DNA of 64,000 nt from Prorocentrum cordatum (GCA_963575745.1 CAUYUJ010018482.1:740588-804587), one strand, 5' to 3'. Positions 39,443 through 50,878 are shown, counted from the stretch's first letter. Translations and numbers: made by a program. Notes: a model not told the origin generated them from the letters alone.

Positions 39443-39582
39443 AGTGTTCGATGCGTGGACTCTCAAGGTTTGGACCCCTTCCCCAGGGCCGCTGTGTGCT
39501 TCGTTCTGCGTCGTTGTTTTTGACGGCCCTCCGAGGCGCGGCGAAGGCCCCCCCCCCGAGAGGCCGAAAACAAGCGGCGCAG

Positions 39583-39692
39583 CTCCTCCTCCTCCTCCTC
39601 CTCCTCCTCCTCCTCCTCCTCCTCCTCCCCCTCCTCCTCCTCCTCCTCCTCCTCCTCCTCCTCCTCCTCCTCCTCCTCCTCCTCCTCCTCCT
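39583..39692. repeat. (CTC)n microsatellite at the 5' junction of LINE-C
   Basis: About 36 CTC triplets run into TTGATTGGCTCGAATCCC, where LINE-C coding sequence starts. Confidence 0.95.
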
Positions 39693-39704
39693 CCCTCCTC
39701 CGTT

Positions 39705-41960
39705 GATTGGCTCGAATCCCAGCATCACCAGGAGAGTTGCGGGCCAACTACGTGCTCGAGGTCTACCGGTGTCAGCTGTCACGGAGGCGGTCGATTTGGG
39801 CTTGGACACTTCGGCGGGGCGCAAGCGATCGATACGGAAGTTGAGAACACGGATTAAGAGTGCGTGTAGAAGAGCAAGCAAGATTCGCAGGTTGCGAAGG
39901 ATTGGAGCTTTGTCAAAGATTTCACGGTCGCTGTGGAGTACTGGTGCGGTACTTCAGGCACTCTATGGTCATCAAGTGGCTGGGCTGAGTCGACAGATGG
40001 TATTGCAGTTGCGACGACAGGCTGGGTTCATGATTGGTGGTGCTGCCAAGGGCCGTTGCCTCACGACGACGTTGGGTTGCGAACCGACAGATGAGGACCC
40101 AGCAGTGTACATCCCCATTCAGGTGATCATGGAATGGATAACGATGTGGCAGAGGAACCCACACCTTCATGGACGAGTTTGTGCAGCGTGGTGTGGTATA
40201 CGTGACCGACTACGACGCGCTGGAGTACGGCGGTGGAGCTCTGTACGCGGACCGATTTCGGTGATGATAGCCACACTGATGGACATTGGCTGGGATCCAG
40301 TTGCGGCAACATCATGGTTACGACCGACGGAGTGTGATGACGACCCTGTGGACCAGTGGGATATTCCAGCGGCTGGAGACCCAGGATTCACTCCGACAGG
40401 CAGTTTCCAGGCGCTCTTTGAGGATGCGGAGGCCGACATTCGCGGATTTCTCTGGAGGGCGGCCTCAAAACATATTGCTGGTCAAGATTTGGCAGGTGGT
40501 GGCGACATGTATCAGATTGTGCGAGAGCAGAAGCGTCTGGAACGTGCTAACCAGATTGAGTTGGTTGCAACTAGCGTCACTGTCGTGTCTGCTGGTCAGT
40601 GGTACAAGGAGAGGTTGGTGGAAGAGGGCTACCAGGTCGAGCCTTTGTGTGCCCGCTGCGGAAAATGCCCCGAGTCTCTCTTCCATCGCATTTGGCCCTG
40701 TGAGAGTAATGTAGGTCATGAGGATTTTGAGCGCACGCAGTTTTAGCAAGCGATTGCTCGATATGAATCCGAACCGAACTTGTGGCTTCGGGGCCTCCCT
40801 CCCTCCTACCTTACCCACCCTCGCTTCGATGAGGAGGCGATTAGAGGATTGGAGGAAAGGCTCGGAGGCCCTGGGGATTTTTTGAGTTGCCGTCAGGGCG
40901 AGGAGCTCCACATTTTTGGAGACGGCTCAGGAGGCAAGTTTTCGGACGACCCCCGTAGGAGAAGGTGTGGAGCGGCGATCACTGCGCTGCGACCGACCGA
41001 AGGGGGTTTCGATTTAGGTGCCGCGTTGTGTCGACCTTTGCCTGGGGACAAACAGTCGGTTCCTAGGGCGGAGGTGTTTGCTTTTTCGATGGCGCTTTCG
41101 GAGATCCAAGGTCCGTTGACGTTTGTGGCTGATCACTTGGCGATTTGCCGTTCGTGGAAGGACCGCTTGGAGGTCCCGCGTCCAGGAGGCCAAAACGAGG
41201 ACTTGTGGACTGAGGCGCGCGTTCTTTGGGAAGCGAGGTCGGACAAAGATCAGTTGACTGTGGTCTGGACCCCATCCCATTTAGATGAGCATCCAGAGCA
41301 GCTTGAGACGCCTATTGAGCTGTTCTATGCATGTGGCAATATGACTGCTGATCAGTGGGCGGGGAGGGCGTCGGAGTTGGCGGGAGAGAGGGGTTTTCTT
41401 GCGGATATGCCTGATACGGATCAGGTTGACGCGCTGGCGGCGCTGATTCGCCGCCGAGCGCGCAGAGCGATGATCGAAGCCTCTGCTGCGGAGCCCCGCG
41501 CCAGATCTTCCCGCCCCGAGGCGGCGCCTAGAGTTTCTAAGCGGGACAGAATCCTAACGACGTCGGCCCACCAACTGAGGAAGTGTGAGTCGAAGTGGGT
41601 GTGTTTGCGTTGTAACATGGTGGTGGCCGACGCCGCCTTTCAGAGTTTTGCTGAGAGCCCGTGTGCACGTGCCCCCCCTTGAGCGTGGAGGCCTGCCCAC
41701 TGGCCCCCGCAGCGGTTAGACTTGCAGCTGCGGAGGTTCACGTTTCCCATCGCACGAGTTTCTTCCCACGATGGTTCCTTTCGATTTGTTGTACCTGTGG
41801 CAGGTACCACACCATCGACCCTCGTGGGTTGGTGAACCGTTGCGGGGGCCCTTCGGCCTTCGGCGTAGGGCAGGGAAAATTTAAACCGATTGAGTCAGGG
41901 GCGCTTTCCACGAAGAGAAGGCCCCCCCAAGCCGATTTTGGCGGCTATGGCGGAGAGGGA
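39705..41960 (+). pseudogene. LINE-C, 5'-truncated: post-RT region, zinc knuckle, RNase H, C-terminal zinc block
   Basis: Coding begins in mid-protein (GSNPSITRRVAGQLRARG). The RT core is missing; the region after it remains (LDTSAGRKRSIRKLRTRIK, YGHQVAGLSRQMVLQLRR). Next come zinc knuckle CARCGKCPESLFHRIWPC (about 40648-40700), an in-frame TAG at 40744-40746, then RNase H (about 40900-41390) with FGDGSGG, RAEVFAFSMAL, FVADHLAI and NMTADQWAG supplying the four acidic residues. The frame stops at 41682. A C-terminal block in another frame (about 41740-41900: HVSHRTSFF ... ICCTCGRYH) matches the end of LINE-B. 5' truncation is typical of LINE insertion. Not functional. Confidence 0.88.
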
Positions 41961-42229
41961 GCGTTTGATCCTGTCGTCGAGTGTCGTCGATGCGTCGTGC
42001 CGTGCTCCCTCCCCGCTGTAGGCCTCCCTTCCTCCCTTTCCTTCCAGACGTGAAGGCCCAGGCGACAATGTTGCTGCAGGAGGCGTGGACCCGCCATCGA
42101 GCGGGCGAGATCCCCGCAGCCCGCCTGGGTGGGCCTGGTGGTGGTGGAGGGTTTGGAGGGAGTTTGTCCTCCCGTTTTTGGTTGACTTTCGGGGCCGAGG
42201 ACAGCGGTCCGCGCTCAGCTAATCCAGCT

Positions 42230-42495
42230 AATCCTCCTCCCTCCTCCCTCCTCCCTCCTCCCCCTCCTCCCTCCTCCTCCTCCTCTCTCCGCCTCCCCTC
42301 ACCTCCGCCTCCTCCTCCTCCTCCTCCCCTCCTCCTCCTCCTCCTCCTCACTCCTCCTCCTCCTCCTTCCTCCTCCGCCTCCTCCTCCCTCCTCCCTCCT
42401 CCCTCCATCCTCTCCTCCCTCCACCCTCCTCCCTCCTCCCTCCTCCCTCCTCCCTCCTCCCTCCTCCCTCCTCCCCCTCCTCCCTCCTCCTCGGG
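42230..42495. repeat. (CTC)n tract
   Basis: CTC/CCT triplets with CTCC variants. All frames compositional. Confidence 0.95.
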
Positions 42496-42599
42496 ACGTG
42501 AGGCCGAAACGCCAAGGCGCAGTGGATGTGCACACGACACTTGCCCGCGTTCCTGTCGCCCCAGGCAGCGCCGCTCGGCGCCCGCATTCCCAGCGCCCA

Positions 42600-42965
42600 C
42601 GGGCAGTGCCGAGCGGGTCGAGGATCGAGGATCGGGGGATCGAGGGATCAAGGGCCGAGGTATCGAGGCATCGAGGGACGAGGGGCGAGGATCGAGGGAT
42701 TGAGGATCGAGGATCGAGGGTGGAGGATCCAGGGTCGAGGGTCGAGGGGCGAGGATCGAGGGTCGAGAATCGAGGATCGAGGATCGAGGGATCGAGGATC
42801 GAGGGATCGAGGGATCGAGGGATCGAGGGGCAAGGGGCGATGATCGAGGTTCGAGGCTCGAGGCTCGAGGCTCCGGGGTCGAGGGGCGAGGGTCGAGCCT
42901 CGAGGGTCGAGCCTCGAGGGGCGAGGGGACACGAGGAGGCTCGAGGGTCGAGGCGCGCAGGAGCG
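42600..42965. repeat. GATCGAGG short-unit tandem repeat
   Basis: GGATCGAGGATCGAGG and GGGTCGAGGGGCGAGG units of 7-10 bases run for about 365 bases. Confidence 0.9.
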
Positions 42966-43084
42966 CCAAGACGCGGTGCCCCCCCCCCCCCCGCGGCGCC
43001 CCAGACCATGGCCGCCCGGCGCGCGGCCACCGCCCTGGCGCTCCTGGCGGCCGCCTGCGGCCTGCCGAGGGCCGCCCGGGGCGA

Positions 43085-43650
43085 CCTCCTGCCGGCGGCC
43101 CCTCCGTGCGGCTTTCGGCGCCGCCGCTCGTCGTCGTGGCCGCCGCCGCCGCCGCCGTTCGCCTCCCTCCCTCGCTCCCTCCTCGCCCCCCCGCTCCCCT
43201 CCCTCCCTCGCGCCTCGCTCCGCCCGGCTCCTCGCGCCTCGCTCCCCCTCCTCCTCGCTCCTCGCCCCTCCTCGCCCGCCTCCTTCTCCTCGCGGCGGCC
43301 CTTCGCGCGGCTTTCGGCGCCGCCGCTCGTCGTCGTGGCCGCCGCCGCCGTTCGCCTCTCTCGGCAGGGTGGCCGAGATGAGGCTGCTTAGCGCAAGCCT
43401 CGCGCAGATCCAATCATTTCGCCAGGCCGCGTGTTACCTCTTGTCGAATAGCGAGCTTGAAAGGAAGTCAGGGCACGGGTCGCAAGCGCGTCTTGTCATG
43501 TCTTATCACTCCGCCTTGCTCCTCGCGGCTCGCTCCTCCTCCTCGCTCCTCGCTCCTCCTCCTCCTCGCCCTCCTCCTCCTCCTCCTCCTGTTTGCGGCC
43601 CCCGCGCGGCTTTCGGCGCCGCCGCTCGTCGGCGTCGACGCCGCCGTTCG
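43085..43650. repeat. GC-rich CTC/GCC tract with a repeated GGCTTTCGGCGCCGCCGCTC block
   Basis: GGCTTTCGGCGCCGCCGCTC-GTCGTCGTGGCCGCCGCC occurs at about 43111 and 43309, and a variant (CTCGTCGGCGTCGACGCCGCC) at about 43609. CTC/CGC low-complexity sequence lies between. Long open frames here are compositional. Confidence 0.75.
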
Positions 43651-43679
43651 CTTCCCTACCTCCCCAGAGGAGCAAAAAG

Positions 43680-43850
43680 TACCCATACCCCATACCCGTA
43701 CCCTTCCCTCGTTTTCGCTTTTTTGAGCCTCCTGCGAGGCCCTCGTCGCCACCGCTGGATTCGGCTCGACATTCTGATCAGAACGCACCCCAGGAGCGGT
43801 CCAGGGCGTAGTAGTATGGGCACATTTGGTTTCCCCACCTCCGTCATCCT
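43680..43850. repeat. Interspersed repeat (AGAACGCACCCCAGGAG family), copy 3
   Basis: TACCCTTCCCTCGTTTTCGC, CTCGTCGCCACCGCTGGATT and AGAACGCACCCCAGGAGCGG match the copies at 7830 and 10480. Confidence 0.65.
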
Positions 43851-43861
43851 CCTTCAGCTCA

Positions 43862-44090
43862 TGTCGACTCCCGATTCGATTCGATTTCGATTCGATTTCG
43901 ATCGATTCCGATTCCGATTCGCTGCGGGTTCGGACTCCGCTCTGGATCTCCGTTTTTTTTGTGGAGGCCTTATTAGTCTGCCGATTTCCGATGATTCGAC
44001 TTCTCCCGACTTGATTGCCGACTTCCGCTGGTACGATTTGATGTCGATCACCGATCCGACTCATCGATCCGATTCTGGGTTCTCCTCCCG
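43862..44090. repeat. GATTCGATTC-rich interspersed repeat, copy 2
   Basis: Opens with GATTCGATTCGATTTCGATT, then GGAGGCCTTATTAGTCTGCC, GATTCGACTTCTCCCGACTT and CGATCACCGATCCGACT, in the order seen at 13876. Confidence 0.7.
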
Positions 44091-44094
44091 TCTC

Positions 44095-44420
44095 ACTCCT
44101 CCCTCCTCCCTCCTCCCTTCCTTCGCAGAGGGAACATTTCATGAACAAATGATCCAGACGATGCACTCAGCCCTGGCACACAACGTGTGGCCAAAAAAGC
44201 TGGGTAGACCTTATAGGGCGTGATGCTTATGCAAAGAAGTATGTATTCTGTGAACGATACTTGGAGGGCCCGCGAGCTGGGCGACTCGCAAGACACCGAT
44301 CGATGGACAAGGGCTCGATGGAGGTGTTTTGTTAGCCCCCTAGGTCGGAGGAAAGAAAGGTAAGGTCTAATGGTGAGAATGCGGATGGGGAGCTTGAAAC
44401 ACCAGCATGGGGGGCCTAGC
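44095..44420. other. No gene recognised
   Basis: Unique-looking sequence with no coding signal. Confidence 0.4.
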
Positions 44421-44423
44421 AAC

Positions 44424-44900
44424 CCTCGAAGGTGGCGTCGGTTTTCGCAGATCGTAGCCCCCCATGGGCGGCGAGGTCTAATCTGAATCTGGATAGGGCC
44501 CCCACTACGCCTCCCCCCCCAGCAGCTCTCGAAAGTGGCGACAGTTCTGCAGATCGCAGCCCCCCAGGGGCGGCGAGGTCTAATCTGAGTCTGGGCATGG
44601 CCCTACTGTGCTGGCCCCCCCCAGCAGCCCTCGAAACTGGCGACAGTTTCGCAGGTTGCAGCCCCCCAAGAGCGGCGAGGTCTGATCTGAGTCTGGATTT
44701 GGCCCCCACTGTGCTGGCCCCCCCAGCAGCCCTCGAAAGTGGCGACAAATTCGTAGGTCGCAGCCCCCCAGTGGTGCCCCCCAGGGGTGGCGAGGTCGAA
44801 TCTGAGTCAGGGTATGGCCCCACCGTGCTGGCCCCCCCAGCAGCCTTCGAAAGTGGCGACAGATGCCCAGGTCGCAGCCCCCCATGGCTGGCGAGGTCGG
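44424..44900. repeat. About 103-bp tandem repeat, five units
   Basis: CCTCGAAAGTGGCGACAG then GCAGATCGCAGCCCCCCA then GCGGCGAGGTCTAATCTGAG recurs from about 44424, 44527, 44630, 44733 and 44845. Both strands are open for over 150 codons only because the unit lacks stops in some frames. Confidence 0.9.
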
Positions 44901-44935
44901 AGGCAGGTACGAGAGAGGTACAAGACAACATGAGA

Positions 44936-46040
44936 CAAAGAGAGAGAGAGAGAGAGAGACAGAAAGAGAGACGAGAAGGGAACTCCTCCCTTCCCCTTCA
45001 CTCCTCCTCCTTCCTCCTCCACGCTCCCCCCCTGGCTCGACGCCGTCGCTCGTCGGCATGGTGCCCATCACGCCTCGGCGCGACACGTTAAGCACGTCCC
45101 AGACCCCAAGCATCAACGCTCCGAGCTTTTCCCGGCCCCCAGTCCCACGAAGCAGGGCGACTCGCTATCAGCCTAGGCATAGCGTGTCGCAGGGGCCGCT
45201 ACCGCGGCGCAAGAATACAGCTGGTGCCGTCCTGCCCTATGGGATTCGGCCGCCCCCACGTGCCCGCCTCGCCCTTCCTGAGCTCCGACGTTCCTAGTCC
45301 TCCCCGAGCCCCGGTAGTCATACATCACCGAGCGCGTTCCACCACTCGCAAAGTGCCTACTTGCAAACTTCCGAAAAACAAAAAACATGTCTTCGTCTAT
45401 TTAATGGATCGTAAACCCTTCGCGGCGGACCCAGGCCATTTGCTAGTTACCTTGCGAGAAGTGCAACGCGCTTGTCTATTAAAGCACGGCGGAGGGCGTT
45501 GTGGCCGTTCTCGGCTTCCGAGGAGCCCTTTTCCGTGTCCCGTGGCCCTCAAAGGCCGACCTGGGATTCGGCACGACGGGATAGACACGAAAGAGTGCCG
45601 AGAATGACCGACGGCAGTTTTTGTATATTTCGAACATGGCTCGTCGTCGCTGTCTCCGCGGGCGTGGTCCGTTGGAGACAGTCTCCTGCCCTGCAATAGC
45701 GGCCGATGCCGGTTTGGGGCGACCTGTGTTGTTGGGTATCGCGCCCATTGTTGTTCCGTGCACAATTCGGGCGTGCCAAGGGATGATCAACTTCTCTTGG
45801 GGGAGGGGTCCAGACCTCTGGGTGTCAACGTTGTTGAGAAAAGCCACGACGTCGTGGGTTCTGGGGTCCCTCCGCACCCCCGCGGGAGCGGGAGGAGATG
45901 CTGCCCGAAACAGGTGCCCGCGCCCATCGCGCCAAGACGACGGTACGACGAAGTGCATCCAAAGAAACGATAGCCCCTTCCCCCCCACACCCGAAGTTGC
46001 CAGAGCTACGCGCGAGGCAACGCGCGAAGGACAAACTGTG
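44936..46040. other. No gene recognised; (GA)n at 44936 and two dispersed repeats
   Basis: (GA)n at 44936-44960, CT-rich sequence to 45030, the repeat shared with 12474 at about 45325-45460, and the repeat shared with 9595 at about 45635-45725. No coding signal. Confidence 0.5.
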
Positions 46041-46539
46041 TACACTTCAACTGTGGGCTTGTGGGGGAGGAGGGGGGAAATCACGTTGGATAAGATATGA
46101 TTCATCATCATGCGGTATGGTCTTCGCGCCATGGGTTTGGACACTTGGTCTCCCCTCCAGGGCCCGTTGCCCCTCAGCAACCCTCTCCTCTGCTGCCAGC
46201 CGCTGCAGGACGCGGCAGGCGGGAGGGCCTCGTCTCGCGAAGAAGTGGGCTCCCCTGCCCGCACTTCGAAGAAGAACTCTTCTCTTTTTTTTTTTTGTTA
46301 TTTTTCCCGTCGGCGGCGAGGCTGGGTAGTCCGCACCAGCGAAAGAGCGAAGCCGGGGCACCACGAAGCAAATCTTCCGGTGTGCAAGAGAGGGAGGAGG
46401 ACAAAGGGGCCGCGGGCGGAAGGGGAGGAGGAGGCGCTCAGAGGCGGAAGACTTCCACCATGCGGGCCGGGGCGGCAGCAGCGGCGCAGCGGCGGCGACC
46501 AGGGGACCTGGGAGCGTGCGCTGGGCGGGCTCGAAAAAG

Positions 46540-46720
46540 AAAGCACGGTATAACCATAAACTTTTGGCGCCCCGCGCGGATTTATTGGATCTGCGCTGGA
46601 GCGCCCTGCCGGCGCCTCCGGCGCCGCCCATGGCGCGCTCCGCGCGCCAGGGGAGGGGGGTCCAGCTCAGAACCAAGAGATCCGCGCGGACCGCCACAAG
46701 CTGATGCTTATGCCGGTTTC
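46540..46720. mobile_element. Fold-back element, GCGCGC-core family (P3)
   Basis: Left arm GAAAGCACGGTATAACCATA then CTTTTGGCGCCCCGCGCGGA; right arm CCGCGCGGACCGCCACAAGC then TGATGCTTATGCCGGTTTC. The centre has GGCGCGCTCCGCGCGCC. Confidence 0.8.
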
Positions 46721-46782
46721 TGTTCCTCGCGCATCTCGCGGCCAGCGCCCGTGCCCCGCGCCGTGCCTGCGGGCAAGGTCCG

Positions 46783-46957
46783 CATCCACATCCACGGCGT
46801 CTTGGAGCTTCGAGCTCCCTTCCCCAGACACCCGAGGCGCAGTGGATATGGATACAAGTCTTGCCCCCAGGGGCTAGGTTTCTGTCCATATCCACTGCGC
46901 CTCGGCATTGTGGCGCCCCTTCCCAGGAAGTCCAAGACGCAGTGGATGTGGATATAA
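46783..46957. repeat. Inverted-repeat sequence with GGCGCAGTGG motifs, copy 2
   Basis: CGCATCCACATCCACGGCGT, GAGGCGCAGTGGATATGGAT, its reverse complement ATCCACTGCGCCTCGG, and AAGACGCAGTGGATGTGGAT follow in order, like 39118-39320. Confidence 0.65.
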
Positions 46958-47001
46958 ATGTTCCCTGCACCCCTTGGCGACCCCTGAGATTTTCCTGGGA
47001 A

Positions 47002-47101
47002 NNNNNNNNNNNNNNNNNNNNNNNNNNNNNNNNNNNNNNNNNNNNNNNNNNNNNNNNNNNNNNNNNNNNNNNNNNNNNNNNNNNNNNNNNNNNNNNNNNN
47101 N
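47002..47101. other. Assembly gap (100 N)
   Basis: Exactly 100 ambiguous bases. Confidence 0.99.
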
Positions 47102-47309
47102 AGAAGCCTCTCGCGGCCTTGTGTCGGCCGCTCGGGGCCAGTGCCTGGCTGCCACACCCGCAGCACTCCTGTGGGGCGACCTCCGGCCGCCCTGGGGCCG
47201 TCTTGAGGCCGCGGAGAGCACGAGGGAGCAAGAGGTGGGTGTAATCCCGGCGGCTGGTCCGCGTCGTCTTCTCTCGGGAGCCATGCGACGGGGGTCAATA
47301 CAGACGGGG

Positions 47310-47412
47310 GTCCGCCAGAGCGCCGGATCTTGCGGTGTCCTGCAGAACCAGGGCTGCGCTGACCCGGGCCAGGGCGCAGGCTCCTGCAGGATCCTGCAGG
47401 ATTTTGCCAGAT
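47310..47412. repeat. GCAGGATCC-type repeat block, second copy
   Basis: GCGCCGGATCTTGCGGTGTC, GACCCGGGCCAGGGCGCAGG and CTCCTGCAGGATCCTGCAGG follow the order at 10165-10250. Confidence 0.65.
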
Positions 47413-47647
47413 GTTCTTGATGCTGATGTCGGGGGCCGATGGTCACCGCCACTGCCCGCGCACCTTTCGACTGGCTTGTGTCACGGCTTGTGTGTGTATG
47501 CGTTGGTGGTGTACAAGCAGCGTGTCCCCAGGGACTCCCTCTGCTGTACACAGCCCCCGCTCCGCGGCCTCGTGCCGCACAAGCTTGCTCGTGGGGGTCG
47601 TGTGCACAATTCGCGCCCCCTGGAAGGTGTGGATGGAGGGTGGTGGG

Positions 47648-47649
<2 letters not shown>

Positions 47650-47683
<34 letters not shown>

Positions 47684-47956
47684 ACCAGGCTGAAGCACGT
47701 CCTTGCTCCTGTGCTTGGCATCGCCTTACCTCGATGCCGATCTCATGGAGCGGGGCTCGCTCTCTCTCTCTCTCTCTCGTCTGCTCGGGCATCCTCCTCC
47801 TCCTCCTCCTCCTCCTTCCACCTCCTCCACCCCCCTCCCCTTCCTCCTCCCTCCTACCTCCTCACCTCCTCCATCCTCCTTCCTCCTTCCCTCCTCCTCC
47901 TCCCCCTCCTCCTCCTCCTCCTCCTCCTCCTCCTCCTCCCCCTCCCCCTCCCCCAG
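47650..47956. repeat. (CT)n and (CTC)n microsatellites
   Basis: (CT)n at 47652-47682 and 47758-47778, then CTC/CCT triplets to 47956. Confidence 0.9.
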
Positions 47957-48093
47957 GCCGCGGGCGTGGGAGCGCGCGCGGAGGGCGCTGCGCCTCCGCG
48001 CACCGCCGCTCCGGGCGCGCTCGCTCGCGCGCGGCCTGCCCGGGCGCAGGGGCGGAGGGGCGGGCCGCTGCGCCGCACGGGCGGCCAGGGCGG

Positions 48094-48267
48094 GGAGGGG
48101 CGGACAGAACCCCCAACAGTGACACGCCGATTAGTGAGTTGTCCGTCTTCGGCTCTCGAGAGGGCGCCGCGGCCGTTATTTTCCAGGCCTGCGCCCGCCA
48201 GGTTTGGGCCTCAGGTCGTTTTTTCACTAAGCCACGTTTTACTGAAGGGGGGTCTGTCCATCCCCGA
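48094..48267. mobile_element. TIR element (GGGGTGGACAGA), copy 2
   Basis: GGGCGGACAGAACCCCCAAC to GGGGTCTGTCCATCCCCGA, with the same interior as copies 1 and 3. The outer left end is altered and no clear target duplication remains. Confidence 0.8.
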
Positions 48268-48322
48268 ATGGCGGGGAGGGGGGGAAGGGGGAGCGACAGG
48301 CGAGGCATCTCTCGAAGAAGAA

Positions 48323-48499
48323 GAAACGCCATGAGCATAACCTTTTGGCGCTCCGCGCGGATCTCCTGGATCTCAGCTGGACCCGCCTCCCTGGCGCGCG
48401 GAGCGCGCCAGGGGCGGCGTCGCAGGCGCCGCCGGGGGGGCCCAGCGCGGATCCAAGGAATCCGCGCGGAGTGTCACAAGTTGATGTTCATGGCGTTTA
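48323..48499. mobile_element. Fold-back element, GCGCGC-core family (P4)
   Basis: AAACGCCATGAGCATAACC at the left pairs with TTGATGTTCATGGCGTTT at the right. Pairing continues through TTGGCGCTCCGCGCGGATCT and its partner. This is the clearest view of the family's outer ends. Confidence 0.85.
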
Positions 48500-48945
48500 T
48501 TCTCTTTCGAGTCTCGGAAACGGATGGCCAGACACCCCGCAGGGAGTGAAAGACCACCCGCCCCGCCAGACACGAATGCCGCTGACCCCTGCCCACCAGT
48601 CGAAGCCTGACACCATCAGCTCCGTCCACGCAGCTCCCATCCGAGGGCCCTCCTCCCTCGCGGAGGGGCCAAGGGGGACAGATTCAAGGATTTCGAGCGT
48701 TGCCTCCAGCCCTCCTTTTGCCTCTGCTATCGAATGCCGACTGGGACCGCGCGGTGGGGAGGGGTTGTCCCTGGGAAGCGGGGCGATGATGAACTCTGCT
48801 TTGCCAGATGGTGGCCGCCACGAGGCTGTGGCCAGAGGGGTGGTCAAGAAGCTACGGCACCAGGTCATCATTTCTGGTGTTTGTTGAACCCTCATCCTGC
48901 CGAATCGACTTAAGTCGACTAGCGAAGTTCCCTTCGGGGCCCATT
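48500..48945. other. No gene recognised
   Basis: Unique-looking GC-rich sequence with no coding signal. Confidence 0.4.
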
Positions 48946-48949
48946 CGTC

Positions 48950-49072
48950 TGCTCCTCCTCCTTCGCCCTCCTCCTCCTCCTCCTCCTCCTCCCTCCTCCT
49001 CCTCCTCCTCCTCCTCCGCCTCCTCCTCCATCTCCTCCATCTCCTCCTCCCCCTCGTCCTCCTCCTCCTCCT
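48950..49072. repeat. (CTC)n tract
   Basis: CTC triplets with a few CCC and CAT. It passes directly into the TAC array. Confidence 0.95.
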
Positions 49073-49126
49073 CCTACTACTACCACTACCACTACAACTA
49101 CCACTACCACCTATTACTACTACTAG

Positions 49127-49195
<69 letters not shown>

Positions 49196-49230
49196 GACGA
49201 CTACTACTACTTTTAACCTACTACTACTAC

Positions 49231-49266
<36 letters not shown>

Positions 49267-49548
49267 ACTGCTACTACTACTACTACTTACTACTACTACT
49301 AGTAACTACTACTACTACTTACTACTACTTTACTACTATTACTACTACTACTTCACTACTACTACTACTACTACTACTACACTACCACTACCACTACCAC
49401 TACTACTACTACTTATACTACTACTACTACCACTACTACTACTACGACTACTACTACGCTATACTACGACTACGACTACGACTACGACGGCGACACGACG
49501 ACGACGACGACGACGACGACTACTTACTACTACTGCTACTGCCGTTAC

Positions 49549-49595
<47 letters not shown>

Positions 49596-49977
49596 TACTA
49601 CTACCACTTACTACTACTACTACTACTTCTACTTCTACTACTTCGACTTACTACTACTACTATTGCTCTACTACTGTGGCTACTTACTACTACTAATACT
49701 ACGACTACGAATACTACTTACTACTACTTCTACATACTCTACTTCTACTACCTTTCTACTACTTCTACGACTACTACTATTGCTGCTGCTGCTGCTGCTA
49801 CTAATACTATACCTAATACGACTACGAACTACTACGAACTACTATACTACTACGACTACTACTACTACTACTACTACTATACTACTACTTACTACTACTA
49901 CTACCTACTACTTCTTTACTACTACTACTATTGCTGCTGCTGCTGCTGCTACTACTACTACTACTACTACGACTACG

Positions 49978-50027
<50 letters not shown>

Positions 50028-50064
50028 AACTACTACTACTACGACTACTACTACTACTATTACG

Positions 50065-50126
<62 letters not shown>

Positions 50127-50128
50127 GA
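49073..50128. repeat. (TAC)n microsatellite, about 1,055 bp
   Basis: TAC/CTA triplets with TAC-to-GAC, TGC, TTC and phase-shifting variants. The array is long enough that its real length in the genome may differ from the assembly. Open frames of poly-Thr, Leu or Tyr, and Ser on the minus strand, are compositional. Confidence 0.97.
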
Positions 50129-50129
50129 C

Positions 50130-50410
50130 CCCATCCGCGCCACATAAAGTCTCTCAGATCTCGGCGCCGGGCAGCTCTACAATGAGTGCTAGGCTCTCCC
50201 CGAGGGGGTTCAGCCTCGCGGAAGGCTTCACAGAGGCCGAACACACGAGGGCGGGGCACCGCCAGAAGGCGGCCCAGAACCCTTCGCCCTAGGGAGCCAC
50301 GCCCCCCGGGGCAGGACCCGAGCCGGGGGCAGGGACGAAGCGGAACCCCCTCGAGGACCGCCCAGCCCCCCGCCCGCTGACGGCCCGCGCGGGCCGCGAG
50401 GCCGATCACA
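50130..50410. other. No gene recognised
   Basis: GC-rich unique-looking sequence. The minus strand contains CCCGCGCGGGCC-like runs only. Confidence 0.4.
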
Positions 50411-50412
50411 CT

Positions 50413-50765
50413 CTACATCGCATGGGCCTTCATGCCCCCCTCCTGCTGCGCCGAGCAGACATGCTGCGACGTCCGCCCCCGACCCTTCGACACCTCGACC
50501 TCCGCGATGGTTACGCCGATCTCCTTCATCTCCCCTGTCGCGCTGAGGGCGGTGAGTATGTCCTCCTCCTCCTCCTCCTCCTCCTCCTCCTCCTTCTGGT
50601 CAAGTTCCTGGAGCGAGACACCTTTCATCCCTTCAAGCACCAGCTGGATGCAGTGCTTGTCGAGGTGGTCGGACAGCATCTCTGTACCCATCTTTTCGAA
50701 AAGCTGGAAGGGAGCCTTCGTCATCGTCTCCTCTGGCCCGAACTTGGCCATCGACCCCGCGTGTG
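50413..50765 (-). CDS. Candidate terminal exon of an unknown protein
   Basis: 112 codons from ATG 50751 to TAG 50413. The sequence has ordinary, non-repetitive composition on both sides of a (GAG)n-coded Glu run: FQLFEKMGTEMLSDHLDKHC, IQLVLEGMKGVSLQELDQK, then Glu run, then DILTALSATGEMKEIGVTI. Just upstream the minus strand reads TTTTCAG then CACACG, which could be a splice acceptor (exon start about 50766). Predicted mainly helical. I recognise no family. A chance open frame cannot be excluded. Confidence 0.35.
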
Positions 50766-50841
50766 CTGAAAACTAGGCGAGGTGTGTGATCTCTTCCAAA
50801 GGTGGCATGCGAGGAGGACCCCCCCACTTTCGCGAAACAAT

Positions 50842-50847
50842 GTCCAC

Positions 50848-50878
<31 letters not shown>

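Noticed and set aside
41881-43413. 510-codon minus-strand frame
   Set aside because: Consists of CTC, GATCGAG and GC-rich repeats read in one frame; no non-repetitive protein block.
49663-50292. Thr/Leu-rich open frames
   Set aside because: Products of the (TAC)n array.
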